A stretch of 64,000 bases of DNA from Streptomyces diastatochromogenes (GCA_026913215.1 JAPTYK010000001.1:2604001-2668000), one strand, 5' to 3'; counted from the stretch's first letter, positions 27,439 through 37,644 are shown. Program-made: numbers and translations. The notes: generated by a model not told the origin, from the letters alone.

Positions 27439-28614
27439 CGCCGCGCCCCCCTTCCGCGCCCGCAGCTTCAGGGCGAGGAGCGGGAAGATCAGTACGGAGA
27501 GCATCCCGGCCCCGACGAGCGCCGCCGCCTCGCCGGCCGTCAGCTCCTTGTCGTCCACGCCGATGGTGGTGATCGCGACGACGAGCGGGAGCGCCGTGGA
27601 GCCGTAGAGGACGAGCCCGCCCCGGTCGCGGCGGCCGAGGTCGCGGGGGGCGAGGAACCAGATCGGGCCGCCGCGCACGGCCAGGAAGAGCAGCAGGAAG
27701 ACCGGCAGCAGGAGCAGGGTCCTGCCCCCGTCGAGGAGCGAGTCGAGGTCGAACTCGATGCCGGTGACGACGAAGAAGACGGGGACGAGGAAGCCGAAGC
27801 CGACGCCCTCGACCTTCTCCAGGATCTGCGGCCCGGAGTCGGGCGCGGCGCCGGTCAGCACGAGCCGGGTGATGAGCCCGGCGGCGAAGGCGCCGAGCAG
27901 CACGTCGAGCCCGAGCGCCGTGGACGCCCCGAGCATCAGGGCGAGCAGCAGGAAGACGAAGCGGACCGCGAACTGGCCGCTGCTGTGCAGGGTCTTGGCG
28001 ATGACCTTCGAGAACCACGGCGGGCGGGGCCGCAGCGCCCAGAGGACGGCCCCGGCCGTGAGCGCGGCGAAGACGGCGAGGAGGGCGGTGGACTCGGCGG
28101 CGCCCCGCCCGCTGAGCAGCAGCGCCATCGCGATGATCGGGCCGAACTCGCCGACCGCGCCGAAGGCCATGACGACCGCGCCGAACCGCCCGTGGAGGTC
28201 GCCGGCGTCCCGCAGCACCGGCAGGACGGTGCCGAGGGCGGTGCTGGTCAGGGCGACGCCGATGAAGACGCCCTTGGTGTAGCCGCCACCGAGCAGGACA
28301 CCGGTGCCCAGCCCGAGGGCGAGGGCGATCACCCAGGCCCACACGGAGCGCCTGAGGGTGTCGCCGCGCACCTTGCCGAACTCGATCTCGTACCCGGCGA
28401 GGAAGATCAGCATGGTGAGGCCGAGCTGCGAGAGCCCGTCGATCAGCGCGTCGGGACGGGCCCAGTCGAGGACGTCGGGGCCGATGAGGATGCCGAGCAG
28501 GATCTCGAAGATGACGAGGGGGACGGGGAGTCTGCGCCCCACCCAGTAGGCCAGCAGCGGCGCCAGGACGGCGATCGCCATGATCAGGACGAGCGTGCTC
28601 CCCGAATGCGACAT
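27400..28614 (-). CDS. Cation:proton antiporter (CPA2/KefB type)
   Basis: Intact 404-aa membrane protein of the monovalent cation:proton antiporter-2 family, with 12 or so helices. Family features include GRRLPVPLVIFEILLGILIG, AGYEIEFGKVRGD, ALTSTALGTVLPVLRDAG and FVVTGIEFDLDSLLDGG. No cytoplasmic TrkA-N/C domain follows, so it lacks the usual nucleotide gating. It exchanges Na+ or K+ for protons in the family; the ion is not known here. It is convergent with tetR, 16 bp away. Confidence 0.9.
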   Translation of the reverse strand: MSHSGSTLVLIMAIAVLAPLLAYWVGRRLPVPLVIFEILLGILIGPDVLDWARPDALIDGLSQLGLTMLIFLAGYEIEFGKVRGDTLRRSVWAWVIALALGLGTGVLLGGGYTKGVFIGVALTSTALGTVLPVLRDAGDLHGRFGAVVMAFGAVGEFGPIIAMALLLSGRGAAESTALLAVFAALTAGAVLWALRPRPPWFSKVIAKTLHSSGQFAVRFVFLLLALMLGASTALGLDVLLGAFAAGLITRLVLTGAAPDSGPQILEKVEGVGFGFLVPVFFVVTGIEFDLDSLLDGGRTLLLLPVFLLLFLAVRGGPIWFLAPRDLGRRDRGGLVLYGSTALPLVVAITTIGVDDKELTAGEAAALVGAGMLSVLIFPLLALKLRARKGGAAPSPESVGGSESW

Positions 28615-28681
28615 ATCGGGTATTTACCATAGGCTCCGGCGACCCGCCGGGCCGCGCCGCGCGCCGGGGAGCACTGGACTC

Positions 28682-28698
28682 ATACCCCCCAGGGGTAT
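28682..28698 (+). promoter_or_regulatory. CsoR-type copper operator
   Basis: ATACCCC-CCA-GGGGTAT, a 7-bp inverted repeat with 3-bp spacer, matches the known CsoR box and lies 44 bp before copZ. It overlaps TATAG, a possible -10 element. Copper-bound CsoR would release it. csoR itself is not in the window. Confidence 0.85.
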
Positions 28699-28741
28699 AG
28701 TCTCGGTATCGTAAGACGCTGAACTTCAGGAGGAGACCACC

Positions 28742-28966
28742 ATGTCCGCAGAGACGAAGACCGAACTCACCACCGTCTACCAGGTCAAGGGCATGACCTG
28801 CGGCCACTGCGAGGGCGCGGTCTCCAGCGAGATCTCCGAGATCGCCGGCGTCTCCTCGGTCACCGCCGTCGCCAAGACCGGCGAGGTCACCGTCGTCTCC
28901 GTCGCCCCCCTCGACCGCGAGGCCGTCGCCGCCGCCGTGGACGAGGCCGGCTACGAGCTGGTCTGA
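28742..28966 (+). CDS. copZ: Copper chaperone CopZ
   Basis: Intact 74-aa heavy-metal-associated domain with the metal motif KGMTCGHCEGAVSSEI and the usual beta-alpha-beta pattern. It binds Cu(I) in the cytoplasm and hands it to CopA. A strong AGGAGGAG site precedes the ATG. First gene of the copZ-copA pair behind the CsoR box. Confidence 0.95.
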   Translation: MSAETKTELTTVYQVKGMTCGHCEGAVSSEISEIAGVSSVTAVAKTGEVTVVSVAPLDREAVAAAVDEAGYELV

Positions 28967-28987
28967 CCCGCCTCCGCACGCTCCCCG

Positions 28988-29017
28988 CAGGGCCGTACCG
29001 TTACGGGTACGGCCCTG
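28988..29017 (+). terminator. Hairpin between copZ and copA
   Basis: CAGGGCCGTACC-GTTACG-GGTACGGCCCTG, a 12-bp perfect stem with a 6-nt loop, ends 19 bp before the copA ATG. It can act as a partial terminator that keeps copA lower than copZ, or as a 5' stabiliser. Confidence 0.75.
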
Positions 29018-29036
29018 CTCCCGTTTGGAACCGCAC

Positions 29037-31241
29037 ATGCCCAGCACCACCGTCACCGAGCTGACGATCGGTGGGATGACCTGCGCCTCCTGCGCCGCCC
29101 GCATCGAGAAGAAGCTCAACCGGATGGACGGCGTCACCGCCACCGTCAACTACGCCACGGAGAAGGCGCGCGTCGAACACGCGCCGGACGTCGGCGTCGA
29201 CGCGCTGATCGCCACCGTCGTGAAGACCGGCTACACCGCCGAGGAACCCCTCCCGCCGGCGGCCGAGCCGGAGGAGGAGCCGCAGGACCCCGAACTCGCC
29301 TCCCTCCGGCAGCGGCTCACCGTCTCCGCGCTCCTCTCGGCGCCCGTGGTCCTGCTCGCCATGGTCCCCTCGCTCCAGTTCGACAACTGGCAGTGGCTCT
29401 CGCTCACCCTCGCCTCCCCCGTCGTCGTCTGGGGCGGCCTGCCCTTCCACCGGGCCGCCTGGACCAACCTCCGGCACGGCGCCGCCACCATGGACACCCT
29501 CGTCTCGGTCGGCACCCTCGCCGCCTACGGCTGGTCCCTCTGGGCCCTCTTCCTCGGCGACGCCGGCACGCCCGGCATGCGCCACGGCTTCGACCTCACC
29601 GCCGACCGCGCCCACGCCTCCTCCGCGATCTATCTGGAGGTCGCCGCCGGCGTCGTCACCTTCATCCTCCTCGGCCGCTACCTGGAGGCCCGCGCCAAGC
29701 GGAAGGCGGGCGCCGCGCTGCGGTCCCTGATGGAGCTGGGCGCCAAGGACGTGGCGGTCGTCAGGGACGGCAGGGAGGTACGCGTCCCGGTCGGCGAGCT
29801 CCGTACCGGCGACCTCTTCGTCGTACGCCCCGGGGAGAAGATCGCCACCGACGGCACCGTCGCCGAGGGCGCCTCCGCCGTCGACGCCTCCCTGCTCACC
29901 GGCGAGTCGCTGCCCCTGGACGTCACCCCCGGCTCCGCCGTCACCGGCGGCTGCGTCAACGTCTCCGGCCGCCTGGTCGTCGAGGCCACCCGGGTCGGCT
30001 CCGACACCCAGCTGGCCAGGATCGCGAAGCTCGTCGAGGACGCCCAGAGCGGCAAGGCCCAGGTGCAGCGGCTCGCGGACAGGATCTCCGCCGTCTTCGT
30101 GCCGGTCGTCATCGCCCTCGCGCTCGGCACCCTCGGCTTCTGGCTCGGCACCGGGCACGGCCCGACCGCCGCCTTCACCGCCGCCGTCGCCGTCCTGATC
30201 ATCGCCTGCCCCTGCGCCCTCGGCCTCGCGACCCCGACCGCCCTCATGGTCGGCACCGGCGCGGCGCCCAGCTCGGCATCCTGATCAAGGGGCCCGAGGT
30301 CCTGGAGTCCACCCGCCGCGTCGACACGATCGTCCTCGACAAGACGGGCACGGTCACCACCGGCCGCATGCGGCTGACCGGCGTCCACGTGCACGGCGGG
30401 CGCTACGGCACGGACTCCGCCGACGAGACCGAGCTGCTGCGGCTCGCGGGCGCCCTGGAGCACTCCTCCGAGCACCCGGTCGCCCGCGCGATCGCCGCCG
30501 GCGCCGCCGAACGCTGCGGAGAGCTCCCACCCCGAAGACCTTCGAGAACGTGCCCGGACTCGGCGTGCGCGGCTCCGTCGACGGCCGCCTCGTCCTCGTC
30601 GGGCGCGCCGCCCTCCTCGCGTCCGAGGGCGTCGAGGCCCCGTGACGACCGGGCCCGGCGCCGTCCACGTCGCCTGGGACGGGGTCGCCCGGGGCACCCT
30701 GACCGTCGCCGACACCGTCAAGGACACCAGCGCCGAGGCGGTCGCCCGGCTGCGCGCCCTGGGCCTGCGGCCGGTGCTGCTCACCGGCGACCACCGGGCG
30801 GTCGCGGAGGCCGTGGCGGCCGAGGTGGGCATCGACGAGGTGATCGCGGAGGTGCTGCCCGAGGAGAAGGCCGAGGTGGTCCGGCGGCTGCGGGCCGAGG
30901 GCCGCACGGTCGCGATGGTCGGCGACGGGGTGAACGACGCCGCCGCGCTCGCCACGGCCGACCTCGGGCTCGCGATGGGCACGGGCACCGACGCCGCCAT
31001 CGAGGCGAGCGACCTGACCCTGGTCCGGGGCGACCTGCGGGTCGCGGCGGACGCCATCCGGCTGGCCCGGCGGACCCTGGCGACGATCCGGGGAAACCTC
31101 GGCTGGGCCTTCGGCTACAACGTCGCCGCGCTCCCCCTCGCGGCGGCCGGACTCCTCAACCCGATGATCGCGGGCCTGGCCATGGCCTTTTCGTCCGTCT
31201 TCGTCGTATCCAACAGCCTTCGCCTGCGGCGGTTCTCGTGA
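29037..31241 (+). CDS. copA: Copper-exporting P1B-type ATPase CopA (frameshifted)
   Basis: About 735 aa. An N-terminal metal domain ([20 protein letters not shown]), eight helices, actuator [11 protein letters not shown], transmembrane metal site [14 protein letters not shown], phosphorylation motif [21 protein letters not shown] and hinge [18 protein letters not shown] are all present. Single-base losses lie near 30262, 30533 and 30640. It exports Cu(I) from the cytoplasm. No strong ribosome site precedes the ATG at 29037; a TTG 12 bp upstream is in frame but less likely. Confidence 0.94.
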
Positions 31242-31594
31242 ATTCACCCACGTGTGACGCACAGGACCTTCACAAGGAGATCTAGATCACAGATATTGGG
31301 GGGTAACCATCTGGGCTGTTCGCGAGTCTAAGTGGGCGATGCCAGAGAACGTCTTGGGGGACGTTCATGGGATGTCTTGGGGGACGTCCCATGGCAAGCG
31401 CGGCCGGGGCACGTGCACCGGGGAGCTTTGAGCGGCCCTCCCGTACGTACCCCGGCAGACCGCGCGTCAGACGCCCGGCCAGGATCCCGTGGGGGGAATC
31501 CGCACCGGGACATGGAAAGCGCCCCGCTCGTCGACCCGTGGGGGGATCGGCGGCGGGGCGCTTTTCGCTTGGGTGACCGTGCGGGTCAGTGCCG
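31242..31594. other. Intergenic region with duplicated GTCTTGGGGGACGT
   Basis: About 350 bp between copA and citrate synthase (convergent). The first 80 bp are AT-richer. GTCTTGGGGGACGT occurs at 31351-31364 and again at 31375-31388. A short frame starting MPENVLGDVHGMSWGTSHGK at 31339 has no clear ribosome site and is not called. The citrate synthase terminator occupies 31516-31564. I see no gene here. Confidence 0.5.
31516..31564. terminator. Terminator downstream of citrate synthase
   Basis: AAAGCGCCCCGC at 31516-31527 pairs with GCGGGGCGCTTT at 31553-31564: a 12-bp perfect stem around a 25-nt loop, with short T runs on both sides. It would stop transcription from either direction. Confidence 0.85.
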
Positions 31595-32883
31595 TCAGCG
31601 GGCCTCGACCGGGACGAAGTCGCGGAGGACCTCACCGGTGTAGATCTGGCGCGGGCGGCCGATGCGGGAACCCGGCTCCTTGATCATCTCGTGCCACTGG
31701 GCGATCCAGCCCGGGAGGCGGCCGAGGGCGAAGAGGACCGTGAACATCTCGGTCGGGAAGCCCATGGCCCGGTAGATCAGGCCCGTGTAGAAGTCCACGT
31801 TCGGGTAGAGGTTGCGCGAGACGAAGTACTCGTCGGAGAGCGCGTGCTCCTCCAGCTTGAGCGCGATGTCGAGCAGCTCGTCGGACTTGCCGAGGGCCGA
31901 GAGGACATCGTGCGCCGCCGCCTTGATGATCTTGGCGCGCGGGTCGAAGGACTTGTACACCCGGTGGCCGAAGCCCATCAGGCGGACGCCGTCCTCCTTG
32001 TTCTTCACCTTGCGGATGAAGGAGTCGACATCGCCGCCGTTGGCCTGGATGCCCTCCAGCATCTCCAGGACCGACTGGTTGGCGCCGCCGTGCAGGGGGC
32101 CCCACAGGGCCGAGATGCCGGCGGAGATCGAGGCGAACATGTTCGCCTGCGAGGAGCCGACAAGGCGCACGGTGGAGGTCGAGCAGTTCTGCTCGTGGTC
32201 CGCGTGCAGGATCAGCAGCTTGTCGAGCGCGGAGACGACGACCGGGTCGAGGTCGTACTCCTGCGCCGGGACCGAGAAGGTCATGCGCAGGAAGTTCTCG
32301 ACGTAGCCGAGGTCGTTGCGCGGGTAGACGAACGGGTGACCGATCGACTTCTTGTATGCGTAGGCCGCGATCGTCGGCAGCTTGGCGAGCAGCCGGATCG
32401 TGGAGAGGTGACGCTGCTGCTCGTCGAACGGGTTGTGGCTGTCCTGGTAGAACGTGGACAGCGCGGAGACCACCGAGGACAGCATCGCCATCGGGTGGGC
32501 GTCCCGCGGGAAGCCGCGGAAGAAGTTCTTGACGTCCTCGTGGACCAGCGTGTGCTGCGTGATCTCGTTCTTGAAGGTCGACAGCTCGTCGACCTTGGGC
32601 AGCTCACCGTTGATCAGCAGGTACGCCACCTCAAGGAAGGTGGAGCGCTCCGCCAGCTGCTCGATGGGGTAGCCGCGGTACCGCAGGATGCCCTGCTCAC
32701 CGTCGAGGTAGGTGATCGCGGATTTATAGGCGGCGGTGTTGCCGTATCCGCTGTCCAGGGTGACCAGCCCGGTCTGGGCTCGGAGTTTGCCGATGTCGAA
32801 GCCCTGGTCGCCGACGGTGCTCTCGACCACCGGGTAGGTGTATTCACCGTCCGCGTACCGCAGTACTACAGAGTTGTCGCTCA
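31595..32883 (-). CDS. citA: Citrate synthase
   Basis: Intact type II citrate synthase of 429 aa, the entry enzyme of the TCA cycle. The catalytic residues sit in LWGPLHGGANQ, MGFGHRVYKSF and YPNVDFYTGL. I start at the GTG giving (V)SDNSVVLRYADGEYTYP, which matches the family N-terminus and has GAGGGAT upstream; an in-frame start 58 bp earlier would add an atypical MVETVRAPRRR extension. Monocistronic, with its own terminator. Confidence 0.95.
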
Positions 32884-33063
32884 CGTCATCCCTCACCGAC
32901 GTAGTGCCTCTTCTTCGAGGTGCCCTGACTGTCTCTACCATCCCCCATTTGGCTCAGGAGAGTGCACTCGGGGTCGCTCATTGGGCCATTCGGCGGCACT
33001 CAGTGCCGCCAACCTTCATATCCTGCCCCCTTCGCCCCGGTTCCGGTAGTCCTCCGTGATCTT

Positions 33064-35292
33064 TCACACGAGGGTCTCCCCTGTGAGCCGGTGCGCGAGT
33101 GCGGTAAAGCGCCTGCCCGCCGAGACCGTACGGACCGCCTGGGCGATCGCCCGCCGGGAGCCGACCAGAACGACCAGCTTCCGGGCCCGGGTCACGGCCG
33201 TGTAGAGCAGGTTCCGCTGGAGCATCATCCAGGCACTCATGGTGACCGGGATGACCACCGCCGGGTACTCGCTGCCCTGCGAACGGTGGATGGTGACCGC
33301 GTACGCGTGCGCGAGTTCGTCCAGCTCGTCGAAGTCGTACGGCACCTCCTCGTCCTCGTCCGTCCGCACGGTCAGCCGCTGCTCGACGGGGTCGAGCGCC
33401 GTGACGACGCCGACCGTACCGTTGAAGACCCCGTTGGCCCCCTTCTCATAGTTGTTCCGAATCTGGGTCACCTTGTCACCGACCCGGAAGACCCGGCCGC
33501 CGAACCGCTTCTCCGGAAGGTCGGGCCGGGCGGGGTGATCGCCTGCTGGAGCAGGCCGTTCAGCGAGCCCGCGCCCGCCGGGCCCCGGTGCATCGGGGCC
33601 AGGACCTGGACGTCCCGGCGCGGGTCCAGGCCGAACTTGGCCGGAATCCGCCGGGAGGCCACGTCCACGGCGACCCGGGCCGCGTCCTCCGTCTCCTCCT
33701 CGACGAAGAGGAAGAAGTCCGGCAGGCCCTGGGTGAGCGGCGGCGTGCCGGCGTTGATCCGGTGCGCGTTGGTGACCACCCCGGACTGCTGGGCCTGGCG
33801 GAAGATCCGCGTCAGCCGCACGGACGGTACGGGGCTGCCGGGGCGAGCAGATCGCCGAGGACCTCCCCGGCGCCGACCGACGGCAGCTGGTCCACGTCCC
33901 CCACGAGGAGCAGGTGGGCGCCCGGCGCCACCGCCTTGACCAGCTTGTTCGCGAGCAGCAGGTCGAGCATCGAGGCCTCGTCGACGACGATCAGATCGGC
34001 GTCCAGCGGCCGGTCCCGGTCGTAGGCCGCGTCCCCGCCCGGCTTCAGCTCCAGGAGCCGGTGCACGGTGGAGGCCTCCGCCCCGGTCAGCTCGGCGAGC
34101 CGCTTCGCGGCCCGCCCGGTGGGCGCGGCGAGCACCACTCTGGCCTTCTTCGCCCGCGCCAGCTCCACGATCGAGCGGACCGTGAACGACTTTCCGCAGC
34201 CCGGCCCGCCCGTCAGCACGGCCACCTTCCGGGTCAGGGCGAGGCGCACCGCCTCCTCCTGCTCCGGCGCGAGCGAGGCCCCCGTACGGTCCGCGAGCCA
34301 CGCCAGCGCCTTGTCCCAGGGCACGTCCCGGAAGGCAGGCATCCGGTCCTCCTCGGCCCGCAGGAGCCGCCGCACCTGCCCGGCGAGCGACAGCTCGGCC
34401 CGGTGGAAGGGGATCAGGTACACGGCGGTGAGGGGCGTCCCCTCGGGGCCGGGCACGGTCTCCCGCACGACCCCCTCGGGGTCCTCCGCGAGCTCGGCCA
34501 GGCACTCGATGACGAGCCCCGTGTCGACCTGGAGCAGCTTCACGCCGTCCGCGATCAGCCGCTCCTCCGGCAGGAAGCAGTGCCCCTGGTCGCTGGACTG
34601 CGACAGCGCGTACTGCAGCCCGGCCTTCACCCGATCGGGGCTGTCGTGCGGGATGCCGACGGCCTGGGCGATCTTGTCGGCGGTGAGGAACCCGATGCCC
34701 CACACGTCGGCGGCCAGCCGATAGGGCTGGTTCCGCACGACGGAGATCGACGCGTCCCCGTACTTCTTGTAGATCCGCACGGCGATCGACGTCGACACCC
34801 CCACCCCCTGGAGGAAGACCATCACCTCCTTGATCGCCTTCTGCTCCTCCCAGGCCTCGCTGATCTTCCTGGTCCGCTTCGGCCCCAGCCCCGGCACCTC
34901 GATCAGCCTGGCCGGCGCCGTTTCCAGGATGTCCAGCGTGTCCAGCCCGAAGTGCTGCGTGATCCGGTCCGCGAAGACCGGCCCGATCCCCTTCACCAGA
35001 CCGGAGCCGAGATAACGGCGGATGCCCTGGATCGTCGCGGGCAGCAGCGTCGTGTAGTTGTCCACGCTGAACTGCTTCCCGTACTGCGGATGCGACCCCC
35101 ACCGCCCCTCCATCCGCAGCGACTCCCCGGCTGCGCCCCCAGCAGCGCCCCCACCACCGTGAGCAGGTCCCCGGCCCCCCGCCCCGTGTCGACCCGGGCG
35201 ACCGTGTACCCGCTCTCCTCGTTGGCGTAGGTGATCCGCTCCAGCACCCCTTCGACGACGGCGGGGCGGTATGGCTGACCCTCGTTGGACAT
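33064..35292 (-). CDS. recD2: RecD2-type ATP-dependent DNA helicase (frameshifted)
   Basis: About 740 aa, a RecD-like superfamily 1B helicase that acts without RecBC. An N-terminal OB-like region and HhH repeats (LVKGIGPVFADRI, LIEVPGLGPKRTRKI, AADVWGIGFLTADKIA) precede the motor: Walker A TGGPGCGKSFTVRSI, motif II IVVDEASMLDLLL, motif III LLVGDVDQLPSVGAG, the TRIFRQAQQSGVV block and C-terminal VTIHRSQGSEYPAV and LLYTAVTRARKLVVLVG. Single-base losses lie near 35135, 33838 and 33530. The ATG start gives MSNEGQPYRPAVVEGVLERI. Confidence 0.92.
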
Positions 35293-35366
35293 ACACCGAC
35301 GGTAGCGAAGGGCGCTGACATCGCGGGGCCGGGGACGACTTCCGCTCCAGGGGGCCACCCCGACTT

Positions 35367-35402
35367 ATCATGTGGGAAGAGTGGATCCTCTTCCCACATG
35401 AT
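35367..35402. promoter_or_regulatory. vapBC operator, perfect inverted repeat
   Basis: ATCATGTGGGAAGAG at 35367-35381 is exactly inverted at 35388-35402, with spacer TGGATC. It ends 17 bp before the vapB ATG, the position expected for autoregulation by a VapBC complex. Confidence 0.85.
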
Positions 35403-35419
35403 GCACATGGAGGCCGGTC

Positions 35420-35656
35420 ATGGGCGTGACCAACGTGGACGTGGACGACGACGTACTCGCCGAGGCCGCGAAACTGCTCGGGACGACCACGAAGAAGGAC
35501 ACGATCAACACGGCGCTCGAAGAGGTCATAAGGCGTCACCGCCGCCGGGCGGCCTTCCAGCGGCTCGCGGAGCGCGGAGCGCGAGGGGAACTGGAGCCCC
35601 TCCGCCGGGCCTGGGAGGCCCGTAAGGCCGCCCAGCACGGCGGAGACGCCGGGTGA
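35420..35656 (+). CDS. vapB: VapB-type antitoxin
   Basis: 78-aa antitoxin of the ribbon-helix-helix type found with VapC toxins in Streptomyces: MGVTNVDVDDDVLAEAAKLL, GTTTKKDTINTALEEVIRRH, then a basic, Arg/Glu-rich toxin-binding tail. GGAGG lies 7 bp upstream. Its stop overlaps the toxin start by GTGA, giving tight coupling. Confidence 0.9.
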   Translation: MGVTNVDVDDDVLAEAAKLLGTTTKKDTINTALEEVIRRHRRRAAFQRLAERGARGELEPLRRAWEARKAAQHGGDAG

Positions 35657-36069
35657 TCACCTACCTCATCGACACCAGCGCGTACGTCCACCTCGGCACC
35701 GATCCCGTAGCGCAGCGCCGCTGGGACGCCGAGATCGAGACGGGCGCCGTCGGCATGTGCGAGCCCACGCGGGCGGAGGTTCTCTTCATGGCCACCGGCC
35801 CGGACGACCGCGAAGAGATCGACGAGGACCTCACCGCCCTGTTCGCTCCGGTGCGCGTGCCCAAGGATGCGTGGCGATGGGTGGAGACCGCCCAGTACAA
35901 GCTGACGCGGAAGGGGCAGCACCGCGCGGCGGGCGTCGTCGATCTCCTTCTCTGCGCCACGGCGGTCCACCACGGGCTGACCGTCCTGCACAGGGACAAC
36001 GACTTCGCCACGGTCGCCCGCGTCCTCAAGGACGTCGATCAGCAGGACGTGCGACACCTGGGCGGGTGA
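35653..36069 (+). CDS. vapC: VapC toxin, PIN-domain ribonuclease
   Basis: 138-aa PIN-domain endoribonuclease. The acidic active-site set is visible: Asp in MITYLIDTSAYVHL, Glu in EPTRAEVLFMA, Asp in AGVVDLLLCATAVHH and Asp in LHRDNDFATVARVL. It starts with a GTG inside the antitoxin stop. VapC toxins cleave tRNA or rRNA; the target is not known here. The frame is intact, so the module is probably functional. Confidence 0.93.
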   Translation: MITYLIDTSAYVHLGTDPVAQRRWDAEIETGAVGMCEPTRAEVLFMATGPDDREEIDEDLTALFAPVRVPKDAWRWVETAQYKLTRKGQHRAAGVVDLLLCATAVHHGLTVLHRDNDFATVARVLKDVDQQDVRHLGG

Positions 36070-36092
36070 CCGCGACCGCCCGGGAATCCGAG

Positions 36093-36110
36093 CTGGCGTT
36101 TTTTCGCCAG
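36093..36110 (+). terminator. T-loop hairpin after vapC
   Basis: CTGGCG-TTTTTT-CGCCAG: a 6-bp stem whose loop is six T residues, 23 bp after the vapC stop. It is unusual because the T tract lies in the loop instead of after the stem. Confidence 0.4.
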
Positions 36111-36307
36111 GTGGCGTGGTCGGTCGTCCCGCTGGTGGCGGCCGGCGTGCGTGCACGCTGCCGGTATCCGGAAAAGGTGTGTGCGCGGTGTTCGTCAAGA
36201 TAGCCGCGCTTGCCACCCAATTGCCTGAAATAGCCCTTCAAAGGGGGGCCTCGTCGCCGGAACGATGGGCGTGCCGTGGAGGTCGTCGAGGTGAGGGGAA
36301 AAAGGGC

Positions 36308-36781
36308 ATGAAGTGGATCAAGAGCCTGGTCATGACGGGTGCGGCCGTGACGTTGGCGGCCGGGCAGTTGTGGGCCGGGAGTGCGTCGGCGGCGCCGGCG
36401 GACGGTGGGGCGGAGGGGGTGCAGCGGCAGGTGGACGCCTATCTGGCGGGGCATCCGGGGGAACGGCAGATCGCCGGGGGGAAGGCGACCATGCCCGGGG
36501 GGTCCGTGACCTTCTCGACGCCGGGGAGCGCGGAGGCGGCGGCCATCAGCTGCAGCTACGGGCACCTGTGCATCCAGGACGGGAACGGCAGCACCTGGGA
36601 CTACTACTACTGCGGTTACTACGACTTCTACGGGGTGGGCGACGGGTACTTCAACAACAACCAGAGCGCGGGGACGGTCGCGAGGTTCTACAACCAGGAC
36701 GGCAGCCTGAGGTGGACCAGCACGGCCCCGCAGAGCGGAACGGCCTCGTGGTCGCCGGTGTGGCACATCCGCCCGTGCTGA
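36308..36781 (+). CDS. Secreted protein of the peptidase inhibitor I36 type
   Basis: 157-aa exported protein. The signal peptide is MKWIKSLVMTGAAVTLAAGQ ending near GSASAAPA. The mature part has a short N-terminal region and then a Cys- and Tyr-rich domain (AISCSYGHLCIQDGNG, WDYYYCGYYDFYGVGDGYFN, PVWHIRPC) like the beta/gamma-crystallin-fold I36 inhibitors such as SMPI. Four Cys would form two disulfides. The inhibitor role is from family resemblance only. AAAGGG and GAGGGG precede the ATG. Confidence 0.75.
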   Translation: MKWIKSLVMTGAAVTLAAGQLWAGSASAAPADGGAEGVQRQVDAYLAGHPGERQIAGGKATMPGGSVTFSTPGSAEAAAISCSYGHLCIQDGNGSTWDYYYCGYYDFYGVGDGYFNNNQSAGTVARFYNQDGSLRWTSTAPQSGTASWSPVWHIRPC

Positions 36782-36792
36782 TCGCCCGGCGG

Positions 36793-36832
36793 CCGGTGCT
36801 CCGCCCCCGCGTCGGTGGGGGCGGAGCGCCGG
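36793..36832. terminator. Bidirectional terminator
   Basis: CCGGTGCTCCGCCCCC and GGGGGCGGAGCGCCGG pair over 16 bp with one T:G mismatch, around an 8-nt loop, between the convergent I36-like gene and the TIM-barrel isomerase gene. Confidence 0.8.
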
Positions 36833-36843
36833 AAGGGGCGCGT

Positions 36844-37644
36844 CAGACCGCCCGGAAGGCCTCCAGGGTCTCCTCCAGGACCTCGACGCCGTCCCGGGCC
36901 CACAGCGCTTCGTTGAAGAGTTCGACCTCGACCGGGCCCGTGTAGCCGGCCTTCTCCAGCAGGTCCGACCAGGCGCGGAGGTCGATCGCGCCCGTGCCGA
37001 GCTGGCCGCGGCCGTTGAGGACGCCCGCCGGGAGGGGTCGTCCAGTCGGCGAGCTGGAAGGAGTGGATGCGGCCCGCCGCGCCCGCGCGTTCCACCGCCG
37101 CCGGGGCGCGGTCGTCCCACCAGAGGTGGTACGTGTCGACCGTGACGCCCACCTGCGAGGCGGGGAAGCGTTCGGCTATCTCCAGGGCCTGGTCCAGGGT
37201 GGAGACGGCGCAGCGGTCGGAGGCGTACATCGGGTGGAGGGGCTCGATGGCCAGGCGGATCCCGCGTTCGCCGGCGTACGGGGCCAGGGTGCCGATCGCC
37301 CCGGCGATGCGGGCCCGCGCGGACGGCAGGTCGGGGCAGGACGGGGTGAGGCCGCCGGAGACCAGGACGAGGGTGTCGGTGCCGAGGGCCGCCGCCTCGT
37401 CGATCGCGGCGCGGTTGTCCGCCTCCCAGCCGTCGGTGGTGAAGAAGCCGCCCCGGCAGAGGGTGGTGACGGCGAGACCCGCGTCCCGGAGCAGCTCGGC
37501 GGCGGCCTCCACCCCGTACTCCCGGACCGGTTCGCGCCACAGGCCGATGCCCGGGATGCCCAGGCGCAGGCAGTGGGCGACCAGTTCGGGCAGGGGCAGC
37601 TGCTTGACCGTCATCTGGTTGACGCTGAAGCGGGCGAGGTTCAT
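36844..37644 (-). CDS. Sugar phosphate isomerase/epimerase, TIM barrel (one frameshift)
   Basis: About 266-aa xylose-isomerase-like TIM barrel. It starts MNLARFSVNQMTVKQLPLPE and has metal-site motifs IEPLHPMYASDR and VTVDTYHLWWDDRA, then IHSFQLADW. A single base is lost near 37033, after which the frame continues NGRGQLGTGAIDLRAWSDLL to a stop at 36844. Its ATG overlaps the stop of the DUF993 gene. It likely performs an isomerisation, epimerisation or dehydration in the same sugar-derived pathway. Confidence 0.85.

Noticed and set aside
31339..31428. 30-codon frame starting MPENVLGDVHG
   Set aside because: No ribosome site and it consists mostly of the duplicated 14-bp motif; kept only as part of the intergenic description.
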